The translations under genes and the position numbers were made by a program. A stretch of 64,000 nucleotides of DNA from Heterohyrax brucei (taxonomy: Eukaryota > Chordata > Mammalia > Hyracoidea > Procaviidae), in the NCBI GenBank assembly GCA_028571685.1, contig CM053140.1, positions 219,995,323-220,059,322 on the forward strand, given 5' to 3'. The notes under the pieces are model-generated. The model was not told the DNA's origin, searched no databases, and saw only the letters and a list, made by a program, of their open reading frames with translations. This document shows, piece by piece, positions 22,659 to 34,062 of the stretch (positions are counted from its first letter, which is position 1; each line of letters starts with the position of its first letter).

Positions 22659-23339
22659 TAGATCAACAGTAGAGGTATGAATAAGCCTATTAGTTGCATG
22701 ACGACTTGCACGTCCATTGCTGCCTTGGCTGGAGGATTAGGAATGACTTCTCAGAGGTAGAGCTAGAGCACTGAGTGCTGAAAATCCATTCAATCTGGAG
22801 GGCAAGGAGTAGGGGCAGGGGTGGGAGTTAGGGTGGGGTATGAGCATTCCAGGCAGAGCACAGCATGTGGTAAAGCTCCCAGTGTACCAGGATGGAAAAT
22901 TCGGGATTGCTTTGGTGGTTTCAAACCACTGAGGCATCTGGTAAAAAGGCAGGAAACTGCTAGAAATAGGGTTCCACATATATGCAGGGGCCACATGGCA
23001 AAAAACAGAACAGGTGTTTTATATTAAGTATGCCAAATTCTTTGAGATCAACACTGTCTCTTATTTATTGTTGTATTACCCTTAGGACAAAACATGATGT
23101 GTTTCTTTTACTGGTATTTGGCATTCTGTGGTCTGTAGAATAACCCAGTACAGGCATAGCCAGTACTCATTCATTTCAAGTGCCTATATTGTGAGTCATC
23201 CAGCTGTTTCTCTCTGCCTTCTTCCAATTTCAAAAGGTAACTATTGTGTTGAATAGGTACACACTGATACACACACACACATAAGCACACACATTCCAAA
23301 AGCCAACATTAAACTCCAGAAACCTAAAATCATAGCTGT
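22659..23339. other. Unassigned, with G-run cluster and CA repeat
   Basis: No gene recognised. Positions 22812-22838 hold five closely spaced G-runs of three or four; 23264-23296 is an interrupted CA repeat. Confidence 0.4.
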
Positions 23340-23525
23340 AGTTTTCAATTGATGTCTGTCTTAGAAGCATCTGAGAGATTTGTTAAAATTTATATCCTTG
23401 GGCCGTCCTCCAAGAAGTAGGCTCTTGGAAACTTGGGGAGGACCTAGGAATATGAATCACACCAAATGTTCCTGGTGATTCTGATGTAACCTCAGAATCA
23501 ACCTTTGAAAAGTGTTGCTGTACCC
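23340..23525 (+). mobile_element. MER5A-like element
   Basis: gttttcaattgatgtctgtc start, gcatctgagagatttgttaa, a ttgggccgtcctccaagaag core and a cctggtgattctgatgtaac end follow the MER5A layout. Confidence 0.55.
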
Positions 23526-23732
23526 ACTTGAGCCATTTTCTCTACTGCTACTACAAATGTCAGTACCACCTCTTCCACAACAAAGACTACACATTATTAC
23601 GTAAGACAGTGTTTCTTGTTCCTCTTCTCATTTCCAGCCCACAACCTCACCCCCAGTTACCAAGGCCTATCTAGCAGAATCAAATGGACTGTCTGTAGAG
23701 CATTAGCCCAAGTGGTGACTTCCCGAAACCAT

Positions 23733-24249
23733 TGTCATGGGTTGAATTGTGTCCCCCCAAAAATATGTGTAGCCATGTGGCTGGGATATGGTTCCCAGTA
23801 TCTTGGGACTGTCCTCCATTGTGTGGTTTCACTAAACTGTATGTTGAAGGATTGAGGTGGGGCTGTAAATTTCTGCATATGATTACTTCCTTGCTTTGCT
23901 GTAGGGGGAGTTTCCCTGGAGTATAGAGTATTAATGCTTTCAGCCTACAAGAGATAGAAGGGGAAAAAGAAGCAAGGAGAATCGGGAGCTTCGTTACCAT
24001 CAAGAGAGCAGCACCAGGAGAGGAGCACATCCTTCAGACCTGAGGTTCCTGCACTGGGATGCTCCCTGGACAAAGACTGATGCAATACCCAACTTTCCTC
24101 CAGAGACAACAAGGGGAAAGCCTTCCCCTGGAGTGGTCACCCTGAATATGGACTTGCAACCTACTGGACTGTGTAAGAATAAATCTTCCTTTGTTAAAGC
24201 CACCCACTCTGTGGTATTTCTGTTAGAGCGGCACTAGCTGACTAAAACA
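23733..24249 (+). mobile_element. 5' LTR of MaLR-like provirus
   Basis: 517 bp, TGTCATGG start and TAAAACA end. A polyadenylation signal aataaa lies near 24178. Serves as the reference for the other solo LTRs in the window. Confidence 0.9.
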
Positions 24250-24253
24250 GAAT

Positions 24254-24270
24254 TGGTACCAGGAGTGGGG
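24254..24270 (+). other. tRNA-Leu-type primer-binding site
   Basis: tggtaccaggagtgggg, four bases after the 5' LTR, resembles the complement of the 3' end of a tRNA-Leu with CCA. Known for ERVL/MaLR elements; the exact isoacceptor is inferred. Confidence 0.7.
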
Positions 24271-25296
24271 TACTGCTCTAACAAATACCTAAAATGTGGA
24301 AGCCACTTTGAAACTGCCAATGGATAGAAGATTCAGAAGGAGCGAAGAAGGCACAGAAGGTGAGAAACAACAGAGGACTGGCAGCAGCGGCAGCGGCAAC
24401 AGCAGAACCAGAGGCAGTGCTGGAGCCGACCCATGGACCGAGAGAGCTGAGTGTCTGCGCACAGTTTTCCTCACAGAACAGGGTGCCTCTGGGCACTTGA
24501 CTCAGTGGAGCTGGCCTTGCTGACCCACGGAGCGAGAGAGCTGAGTGCCTTTGGGCAGGATTCTTTCCAGCAACTGTAGGTTGCCTCCAGGCACTTAAAT
24601 CAGTGGAGCTACAGAGCTTTGGAACAGTTGCCTGGCAGGGCAGATGTGGGCCTGAGGCCCGGGCCATGCGGCCATAGGAAGCTGAAGCTGAAGCTGAAGA
24701 GACACAGGGTGAGAAGCTGAGCTGCCTCAGTCTCAAAAGCTATGGCCATGACCTCAGGGGTTTGAAAGGGTGGAACCATGGTGTACTGTGTTTGTAAGGG
24801 TGGAATTGCCACTCAGTTGGGCTTAGGGTGCTCCTAAAGCCGATGGGGCAGAGTTTCTGTCCAAGTGGGCCTTGAAGGCAGAGTTGTAGCACGGGGCTGG
24901 AGGTCTCCACTCAGAAACCAGAGAGTGTGGCTGATACCTAGAGTCTGGAGAGCAGGGCTGTTGTGTAGAATGTCTTAGAATATGTAAGAGCATTTCCCAA
25001 GCTTTGAGGGCTAATATAATGTGTTCTGTTGACTTGCCTGTTGCCTGTTAATGCCTTCTTTCCCTACAATTTCTCCCATTTGTAATGGAATGTCTAACTT
25101 GTGCCTGTTCTGCCTTTGTGCCTTTAGAAGCAGATAGCTTACCTTCTAAGTTTCATAGACGTAGAAGCATTTTTGTATTTTGGACTTGGAACTGATTTAA
25201 GACTTCTGTTGTATGGGATGGACATGATTTTGCTATGGTGAGATGAATGTGTTAAATGTTTTTGTGATGTGATTTTTGGGTTGTCAAAGGGTGGGA

Positions 25297-25861
25297 TGTC
25301 ATGGGTTGAATTGTGTCCCCCCCAAAATATGTGTAGCCATGTGGCTGGGATATGGTTCCCAGTGTCTTGGGACTGTCCTCCATTGTGTGATTTCACTAAA
25401 CTGTATGTTGAAGGATTGGGGTGGGGCTGTAAATTCCTGCATAGGATTACTTCCTTACTTTGCTGTAAGGGGAGTTTCCCTGGAGTATGGCTTGCCCCAC
25501 CCTTAATGCTTTCAGCCTACAAGAGATAAAAAGGGAAAAAGAAACAAGGAGAATCAGGAGCCTCGTTACCATCAAGAGAGCAGCACCGGGAGAGGAGCAC
25601 GTCCTTCAGACCTGAGGTTCCTGCGCCAGGATGCTTCCTGGACAAAGACTGATACAATACCAGACTTTCCTCCAGAGCCAACAAGGGGAAAGCCTTCCCC
25701 TGGAGCGGTCACCCTGAATATGGACTTACAACCTACCGGACTGTGTAATTACCCTGAATATGGATTTACAACCTACTGGACTGTGTAAGAATAAATCTTC
25801 CTTTGTTAAAGCCATCCACTCTGTGGTATTTCTGTTAGAGCGGCACTAACTGACTAAAACA
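25297..25861 (+). mobile_element. 3' LTR of MaLR-like provirus, with internal tandem duplication
   Basis: 565 bp. It is longer than the 5' LTR because a ~40-bp segment (taccctgaatatgga...ctgtgtaa) is duplicated in tandem at 25708-25789. Confidence 0.9.
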
Positions 25862-26252
25862 ACCATAAAACTGCATCTGAGTCTTGGAAATTACTGTCTG
25901 AGAACACTTGATTAAAAGTGTGTGCCAAGGCCTTATCCTTCTGAGCCTGCTTCTGAGGATGGAGATGAGGTAAATATATGTGTGTGTGTGTATGTCTGTG
26001 TGTGTGTAAGGGGGCATCTTTTCTACTCCTAGTTACATACTTTCTTACAAGGTACAGAATCAATTTGTTCTCATGTAGGGATGTAGATGGTTTACAGAGA
26101 CTCACTATTTGGGCTTGTTGAAGAATCTATGGAGTTTCCTTTAATAAGGATCCCACCAGGACTGGAAACACAGCTGCCAAGGGTGGTGATCCTTCTAAAA
26201 GGCAGGGGATTGTAAACCATAGGTAACATTTACTGAATCTATACGTAGGCCA
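25862..26252. other. Unassigned with TG repeat
   Basis: Interrupted TG repeat at about 25974-26008; otherwise nothing recognised. Confidence 0.4.
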
Positions 26253-26436
26253 GAGTCCCTGGTGATGTAAGTGTTTGAAGCGCTCAGCTTCTAACTACAG
26301 ACCACCCAGAGGTACTTCAGAAGAAAAGCACACCTGATGTATTTCTAGAAAACCAGCCATTTGAAACCCCATGGAACACACTGTACTGTGATACATATGG
26401 AATTGCCATGTGTCAAAATTGGCTCCACAGCAACTG
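26253..26436 (+). mobile_element. AfroSINE (sense)
   Basis: gagtccctggtgatgtaagt head, ctaactacagaccacccaga, tttgaaaccccatggaacac and ggaattgccatgtgtcaaaa body and tail. Confidence 0.75.
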
Positions 26437-26821
26437 TTTTTTATAAGTATGTCCAAGGACAGATTAACCATTAAGGTACTTACAGGCTTATTTGTACTTG
26501 CTTGCTAATCTGGATTGCAAGATTTCTCTTGTTTTTCACTGTAACAGGTGAAACGGTGCGTACTTTGTTTCATGGAAAGTCCATTCCTGCATACACCCAT
26601 CACAGAAGGAGTGTAAATCTGAGAAAAAGACAAGTCTAGGCTTGAGGGGACACACAAAATCATGGTTGCCCTTCTGCCAAGTACCTGGCCAGTCCTCTGT
26701 TTCCTGGCTGATAGTGAGCAGCTGTCCAGTGTGGGATAACATACATTTGAAAACAGTAAAACTCAGTCTTCTACCAGAGGCTCCAATCCAATCAAGCCAA
26801 AAAGCCAGTAAAAATCTGACC

Positions 26822-26993
26822 AATCAACCAACCAACCAACCACTGCCTTCAAGTTGGGTCTAACTCATAGCAACCCTACAGGTCAGAGTAAAATTGCATC
26901 AAAGAGTTTCCAAGGAGTGCCTGGCAGATTTGAACTGCCAACCTTTTGGATAGCAGATGTAGCACTTAACTCACTACGCCACCAGGGTTTCCA
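26822..26993 (-). mobile_element. AfroSINE (antisense) with AACC tail repeat
   Basis: An (aacc)n run (26822-26842) precedes the antisense tail; gagtttccaaggagtgcctg, gcagatttgaactgccaacc and ccaccagggtttcc complete it. Confidence 0.85.
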
Positions 26994-27260
26994 ATAGACT
27001 AGTAGATGTCTAAAATTGTTTCTTTTCTCTCTCTTTCTTTTGATGAAAATATCCGCAGCAGAACCTACATCAATTCAAAATTTTTTACATGTAAAATTCA
27101 GTGACATTTGTTATATTGTTAATGTTGCTACATTCTTCAGTTCTTGCTGTCTCTTCCCAAATTATTTCACCACCCTTAACTTAGATTCACACCTTCCTAG
27201 ACTTTTTATCTATGTTTTGGAGTTACTGTTGTCAATCTGCTCACACATATGAAAATCTTG
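26994..27260 (-). mobile_element. Possible L1 3' UTR fragment (antisense)
   Basis: gtaaaattcagtgacatttg and the following words resemble the old L1 3' UTR at 36560-36660. Weak. Confidence 0.35.
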
Positions 27261-27364
27261 AAGAACACAACATTTAGGGCAATGATTGTTTACTAATTGA
27301 GCTAAGCTGTTGTTTGTTTTAAAGATAATTTCAGAGGATAGTTTAACTAATAAACATCATCTCC

Positions 27365-27508
27365 CATGCATTGCCATTGAGTTGATTCCAACTCATAGCA
27401 ATCCTACAGGATGGGGTAGAACTGCTTCATAGAGATTCCAAGGAGTGTCTGGTAGATTCAAACTGTAGACCTTTTGCTTAGCAGCCATAGCACTTAACTA
27501 CTATCTCA
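27365..27508 (-). mobile_element. AfroSINE (antisense)
   Basis: gccattgagttgattccaac, tcctacaggatggggtagaa, gattccaaggagtgtctggt and gcttagcagccatagcactt. Confidence 0.8.
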
Positions 27509-27801
27509 GGGTAATAGATTTGGGTGTTCCTTCAGTCTCAATGGAGCCAGGAAATTTGGATTCCATATTTATATTCTGTTCCATATTTCTCCCCTTGTTA
27601 TCGGGATCATGAATCAAATCCTTGATGAAAATATTAAGAAATGGCAGCCAGCAGCTACCCTACTCTACTCTCATTGCAAAAGAGGCAGTTGTTTACGGTA
27701 GCAAATAGCTCTGCAGTCAGTTTTGCCTCTGACTCCTAAGTCTCTTTCTTCCACTGCTGTGAAGGCAAACAGACGTCTCTTTTCTTCCTCATGTTTCACC
27801 T

Positions 27802-27853
27802 GACAGATTTATATGCCAAGCCAAGTGCCGTCGAGTTGGAGACAGATTTATAT
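27802..27853 (-). mobile_element. 26-bp SINE-tail micro-insertion with 13-bp TSD
   Basis: gacagatttatat occurs at 27802-27814 and 27841-27853. Between them is a 26-bp insert containing gccaagccaagtgccgtcga, the reverse complement of an AfroSINE/RTE 3' end. This is an extremely 5'-truncated retroposition. Confidence 0.8.
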
Positions 27854-27986
27854 ATTTGCCACAAATTCCTATTTCCTATTTTCCTTTCCTTGGTATTCAA
27901 TTTCATTTCTCAGTTCCTCATTTAGTAGAGCTTTACCTCAGGGCCTTGTTCCATAGGTGGTTTCCATAAATTTATAGAATGCTATA

Positions 27987-28195
27987 AGGGGCACTGGTGA
28001 CATAGTGGTTAAGTGTTTGGCTGCTAACGAAAAGGTCTATGGTTCAAACCCACCCAGTGCTTCATGGGAGAAAGATTAGGCAGCTTGCTTCTGTAAAGAT
28101 TACAGTCTCAGAAACCCTACGAAGCAGTCCTACTCTATTGTAAAGGGTCTCTTTGAGTTGCAGTCAACTCCACAGTAAGGGGTTTTCTAGTTTTT
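27987..28195 (+). mobile_element. AfroSINE (sense)
   Basis: ggtgacatagtggttaagtg (A-box side), ggttcaaacccacccag (B-box side), then ggcagcttgcttctgtaaag and a degraded tail ending ttgagttgcagtcaactcca. Confidence 0.85.
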
Positions 28196-28784
28196 GTTTT
28201 TTCACCCTGGAGATAGGCAACTGCTTTGTCAACACCTTAATGATGTTTTACAGTCACATGGTTGTAGTTTATAATACCTTTCTTTTTAACACACCTGGGT
28301 GATTTTTTTGTTATGTGATTACTAACAGTGGCTGAACTATTGTTTGATGTAAGTTACAGCCACATGGACCTCTTTCCTTTTCCTTGAACCTAAATTCTTC
28401 CTGAATTTGGCTCAGCTGAAGGCATTTGCTTTAGCTGTTTCCTCTTCCAGGAATGCCCTTCTCCGAGATATTAACATGGCTAGTCCTTGACGTTCCCCGT
28501 GTCTTTGCTCAGCTTTCACCTTCTCAGTGAGACCTACATAAAGCTATCGTTTGAAAATGGTAATCTCTGCTACAGTCCTTTTTCCCTTTACTGCTATGTA
28601 TATCATATATTTACCACTTATCACTTTTTTGTTATGTTTCTTGGTTTTACTTCCGGTCTTCTTCTACTAGACTGTGTATTCTACAAGGACAGAGGTTTTA
28701 TTCTGTTTTGAAGAACAATTTATCTCAAAGCACTCAGACTAGCTCCTGAAACACAGTAGATAATTAAAAATACTTGCGGAATAG
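28196..28784. other. Unassigned, possible old repeat
   Basis: T-rich text with no coding evidence. Frame 28487-28711 has no domain. Confidence 0.3.
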
Positions 28785-31700
28785 ATAAAAATATCTTTGA
28801 GATGAATGGGCCAAAATCAAAAAGTGATTCCTATCACTCAGTCAAATAAAGAACAGCAAAAGAAGTCCATAGCTACCAGAAGAAAGGAAATAATAAAAAT
28901 AAGAGTAGAAATAAATGAAATTGAGAACAGAAAAACAATAGAATCAGTAAGACCAAAAGTTGATTCTTTGAAAAGGTCAATAAGATTGACAAACCATTGG
29001 CCAAACCAAAAAAATAAAGATAGGATAGGAAGCAAATAACTCACATGTGAAATAATATGGAGAATATTACAATAGGCCCAACTGAAATAAAAGGATCATA
29101 ATACAATAATACAAAAATCATACTCCAACATATTTGAGAATCTAAAGGAAATGGACAAATTTCTAGAAATATATTACCTACCTAAACTAACACAAGGTGA
29201 ATAGAAAGTCAGTAGAGCCCGTAACAAGAGAAAAGATTGACAAAGTAATTAAAAAGAAAGAAAAGAAAAAAAAAACTCCCAATAAAAAAGTCCTGGCCTG
29301 GAGAATTCACTGGAGAATGCTAACAAACATTCAGAGAAGAGCTCACACCAGTAATACTCACACTATTTCAGAGCATAGAAAGGGAAAAAAAATACTCCTA
29401 AATTCCTACTATAAAGCTGGCATAACTTTAATATCAAAGCCAGGTAAAAATAACACACACACAAAAGAAAATGACAGACCAATAGCTCTTATGGATACAG
29501 ATGCAAATATTCTCAACACAATTTTAGCCTATAGAATTGAGAATCATACATAAAAAAGATAATATACCGTGACCAAGTGGGATTCATACTAGATCTGCAA
29601 GGATGGTTCAAAATTAGAATACCAATCAACATAATCCACCACATAAATATATTAAAAGGAAATCACATGATCATTTCAGTCAGCGAAGAAAAGGCACTTG
29701 ATAAAGTTCAGTGCTTGTTTCTAACAAAAACTCTTAGCAAAATAGGACTAGAAAGGAGATTCATTAACATAATAAAAGACATCTATAAAAAACCAATAGC
29801 CAACATCATTCTCAACTGAGAGAGGCTGAAAGCGTACTGCCTCAGACCAGAAACAAGACAAGGATGCCCTTCATCACTGTTCCTACCTGACAATGTGCTG
29901 GAAGTCCTAGCTAGAACTAAAAGGTAAAAAAAAAGAAATGAAAGACACACAAATTGAAAAATGAAGAGGTAAAACTATCCCTGTTCACAAGAGGTATGAT
30001 CTTAAACATAGAGAACCTCTAAGATTCCACAAAAAATTACTAGAACTAATAAACAGATTCAGTAGAGCAGCAGAATACAAAATGAACATACAAAAATCTA
30101 TTGGGTTTCTATACACCAAAAAAGAGAACTATGGAAAGAAAATCAGGAAAACAACACCATTTACAACAGACCCTAAAAAGGTAGAATACTTAGGAATAAA
30201 TCTAACCAGAGATGTAAACATCCTATTAAAAAAAAAAGTGCAAGAAATCAAAAGACACCTACATAAACAAAAAACACCTCGTGCTCATGGACAGGAAGAC
30301 AACATTATAAAAAGGTCAATTTTACCCAAAGCAATCTATAGACATAATGCAAACCTGATCCAAACACCAACAGCATTTTTTAACGAGAGGGGAAAAAAGT
30401 AATCACTAATTTTAAAAGAAAAGGAAAGTGACCCTTTATAAAGCATTGTTGAAGAAAAAGTCCAAAATAAGAGGTCTCATACAACCTGATCTCAGAATCT
30501 ACCATATAGCCAAAGTAGTAAACAGCCTGGTACTGGTATAGCAGACACATAAACCAATGAAACAAAACCGAGAACCCCAGTGTATTTTCACCCACCTATG
30601 GTCAACTAATCTCTGACAGATGAGCAAAATCTACTTGATGAGGAAAAGATAGCCTTTTAACAAATGTGCTGGGAAAACTATGTCAATTTGAAAAAAAAAT
30701 GAAACAAGACCCATATCTCACATTATTCGACGGCACTTGGCTTGGCTCAACTACAAATTGGTTAAAGATATAAAACCTAAAATGACAAATACGACGGAAA
30801 AAACAGAGACAATAGTAGGGGCCCTGATACATGACATAAATATAATACAAACCATAACTAAAAATGTGCAAACTTGAGAAGAAAAACTAGATAACGAGGA
30901 GCTTATCAAAAGACTTCATCAAAAGAGTAAAAAGAGAACCTACAGACTGGGAGAAAAACTTGGCTACTAAATATCCAACAAGGGTCTAATCTCCAAATTC
31001 TTTAGAATACTTCAATGCCTCAAAAACAAAAAGGCAAATGATCCAATGCAAAGGATATGAACAGTCACTTCACCAAAGAAGACATTCAGTTCAGTAATAG
31101 ACATAAGAGGAAATGCTCATGATCATTAGCAATTAGAGATCAGAGGAACTACAATGAGATACCATCTCACTCTGATATTACTAGCAAGAATAAAACAAAA
31201 CAAACAACAACAAAAAAGAAACAGAAAATAATGAATGTCAGAGAGGATGTAAGGAGATCAGAACTCTTACGTATTGCTGGTGGTAGGAATGTAAAATCAC
31301 TCAACCACTATGGAAAATGATATGGAGTCTCCATAAAAAGTTAGAAACAGGAATATCATATGATCCAGCAATTCTACTTCTAGGAATATATTTTAGATAT
31401 AAGAGCCATTTCATGAATAAGCATAAACACACACATGTTCACTGTAGAATTATTCACAATAGTAATAAGTTGGAAACAATCTAAATGGCTATCAACAGAT
31501 GAATGGACAGACTATAGTACATATACACAGTGGAATACTACACAACTATAAAGTACCATAATGAATCTTTGAAACATCTCACAACATGGGTGAGTCTAGA
31601 GGGAGCTATGCTAAGTGAAAGAAGACAATCACAAAGCACAAATATTGTATGAGACCACTATTATAAAAACCCAAGAAAATGTTTGCACAAAGTAAAAAAC

Positions 31701-31988
31701 AATCCTTGATAGTCATGAAGAAGGGGAGGTTTGGGGAGGGGAGACAAGTTAATTAAATAGCAGACAAGTTAACTTTGATGAAATGAAATACATCACACAA
31801 TAAAGGGAACACAGCAAAACTAGAACAAAGCAGTCACAAAAGTTTCCTGGATGCAACCAAACACCTTAAATAACCAGTTCCATGGGATGAGGTCTAGGGA
31901 CCATGATCTAGGGGGACATCTAGGTCAACTTACATGGCATAATTCATAAAGAAAATGAATTTTCTAAGTCTTGCTTTGGTAAGTTGTT
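28785..31988 (+). mobile_element. 5'-truncated L1 (most of ORF2 and part of 3' UTR)
   Basis: Sense L1. The ORF2 RT region is visible in broken frames, e.g. 29197-29553, 29577-29819 (fingers/palm side) and 30082-30402, followed by the C-terminal region and 3' UTR to ggtcttaaa at 31988, where it is cut off. Many stops. A 20-bp SINE-tail fragment sits at 30727-30746. Immediately followed by another same-strand L1. Confidence 0.85.
30727..30746 (+). mobile_element. 20-bp SINE-tail fragment inside L1
   Basis: tcgacggcacttggcttggc is identical to the complement of the micro-insertion at 27815-27834 and replaces ~12 bp of expected L1 sequence. No clear TSD. Confidence 0.6.
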
Positions 31989-32004
31989 TCTGGATGGGGT
32001 CTTA

Positions 32005-34062
32005 AATTTTTTTTAGTACAAAAATAGACATATAGACCAGTAGAACAGAATTTAGACCCCAGAAATATCACCATTCTCTTATGAACAGCTGATATTTGAC
32101 AAAGGCCCAATGGTCATAAATTGGGGCAAAAACAGCATCTTTAACAAATGGTGTTGCTAAGAATCGATAGCCATCTCCAAAAAAATGAAACAAGACCTGT
32201 ATCTCACACCTTACACAAAACTAACTTACAGTGGATCAAAGACCTAAGTACGAAACGTATAATGATAAAGATCATGAAGAAAAAATAAGGCCCAAAATGG
32301 AAGTTTTAATACCTGGATTAGACAGATTACAAAATTTGACCAACAATGCACAAACAACAGAAGTGAAAATAGATAAATGGGAACTACTAAAATCAAACAC
32401 TTATGCTTATCCAAAGACTTTATCAAGAGTTAAAAGACTACCTACGGAATGGGATAAAATATTTCACAACTACATATCAGACCAATGTCTGCTTTCCATA
32501 ATCTACAAAGTACTGCAAAGTGTCAAAGAGAAAAAGGTAAATAATCCAACTAAGCAATGGGCAGGAGGGATGGATGGACACTGCACCAAAAAACGCATCC
32601 AGGCAGCAAAAAGACACATGAGGAAATGCTCACAATCACTAGCTGTTAGAGAAAATCAAAATCAAAACTATGATGAGATACCGTCTCACCCCAGTGAGGT
32701 AGGCAATAATCCAAAAAACACAAAACAACCAGGGCTGAAGAGGCAGTGGGAGACTGGAACTCTCCTACATTGCTGGTGGGAATGCAAAATGGTACAACCT
32801 TTTTGGAAAGAAATTTGGTGCTTCCTTAAAAAGCTAGAAATAGAAATTCCATATGATTCAGCAAACCAACCACTTGTAATTAATCTTACAGAAATAAAGT
32901 TGGTCACATGAACAGATATATGCATAGGAATATTTATTGCAGCACTGTCCACAAAAATGAAAACATGGAATCAACCTAGGTGCCCATCAACACATGAATG
33001 GCTAAACAAACCACGGTACATACACACAATGGAACGCTATGCAATCACGAAGAACAATGATGATTTTAGGAAGAGTTGCATAACATCATTTCAACTAGAA
33101 GACAGAAAAAAAAGTCTGATGGCTACAATGCTGGGAAGCCAGGCAGATGGTTGGTCATAGATTACATAGTGGATAGGAATTTGGTTGGGTGAAAGCAGTG
33201 ACAGCACACAGTAGAGTGCAGATCAACATAAATGGACCACACCTTAAACTGAAAGGCTTTCTAAACTCAAACCAATATTTCAAAGGATGGAGTAGCAGGG
33301 ATGCGGGTCTGGGGACCATGTCTTCAGGGGACTTAGAGACCAATTGGCATAACTAGTCTAATGCTAAGAGAGTCTTCTACACCCTGTATTCATGAGTGGC
33401 ATCTGAGGTCTTAAAAGCTTGCAAGCTGCCATCTGAAGCATATCAAATGGTCCCAGCTCATCTGGAACAGATGGTGACCCAGAACAACAAAGACAGAAGG
33501 AAAAGAGAGCCTAGGAGACAGAAGGACCCATACAAATGGCAAACTGTATCAACATGAGACCAAAGAACCAGATGGTGCCTGGCCACCACCAAAGGCAGCG
33601 ATAATGAGTGACACAGTGATGTAGAGTCCCTGAAGCAATACTATAAAAACAGGCGTGCAGCTCAAGAACTCTACTAAAAGACCAGAATTGATAGTCTAAG
33701 AGACTGGAGGGTCTCCTGGGAACATGGCCCCTAGAATTGCTGTTGGCCCTGACCAGAAACCAGTACTGAGGTCAACTCTTCAGACAAGAATGGACTGGAC
33801 TCAAGGACACGGTATGATCATATGGTGTGTGTGCTTTATGGTTTTACGTATTTATAGGATGCTGTCCTACTGGTTTCTTTCTAGGTGGCAGAGAAAAGGG
33901 TGGTGAGGAGGTGACAGGTGCTCAGTAAGAGGATACTAAAAACATAGAGTGAAAAGGAGGAATATGCTGTCACTGGGTGAGGAGAGCAGATGCAGCTGCA
34001 GATAGGCGGGCATGCAGAATTGATTTGGCTTGTATACTTTCACTTAATCACAGTAAAAAAAA
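32005..34062 (+). mobile_element. 5'-truncated L1 with complete 3' UTR
   Basis: Begins inside ORF2 (gtacaaaaatagacatatag). Frame 32231-32911 keeps 226 codons of the ORF2 C-terminal region, including the His/Cys cluster around residues 178-186 (CWWEC). The ~1.1-kb 3' UTR follows, ending in an A-rich tail near 34062. It is the best L1 3' UTR in the window and serves as reference for 6863-7356. Confidence 0.85.

Larger units (their letters stand above)
23733..25861 (+). mobile_element. Complete MaLR-like non-autonomous provirus
   Basis: Two directly repeated LTRs (23733-24249 and 25297-25861) flank ~1047 bp of internal DNA. The host pentamer accat lies on both sides (23728-23732 and 25862-25866), a perfect 5-bp TSD. 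The primer site at 24254 fits a tRNA-Leu 3' end, the ERVL convention, and a purine tract (aaagggtggga, 25286-25296) abuts the 3' LTR. The internal region codes for nothing: its frames carry no gag, protease or RT motif. So it must have been mobilised in trans. The LTRs differ at about 5% of positions by eye. Confidence 0.9.

Noticed and set aside
23264..23296. CA repeat as a functional element
   Set aside because: Short interrupted dinucleotide repeat, ordinary for mammalian DNA; useful at most as a marker.
24278..24736. 152-codon minus-strand frame in the MaLR-like internal region
   Set aside because: It is antisense to the element, has Ser/Ala-rich low complexity from CAG-type repeats, and no retroviral motif.
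32231..32911. 226-codon frame as a host gene
   Set aside because: It is the C-terminal region of L1 ORF2 with an L1 3' UTR and A-rich tail downstream.
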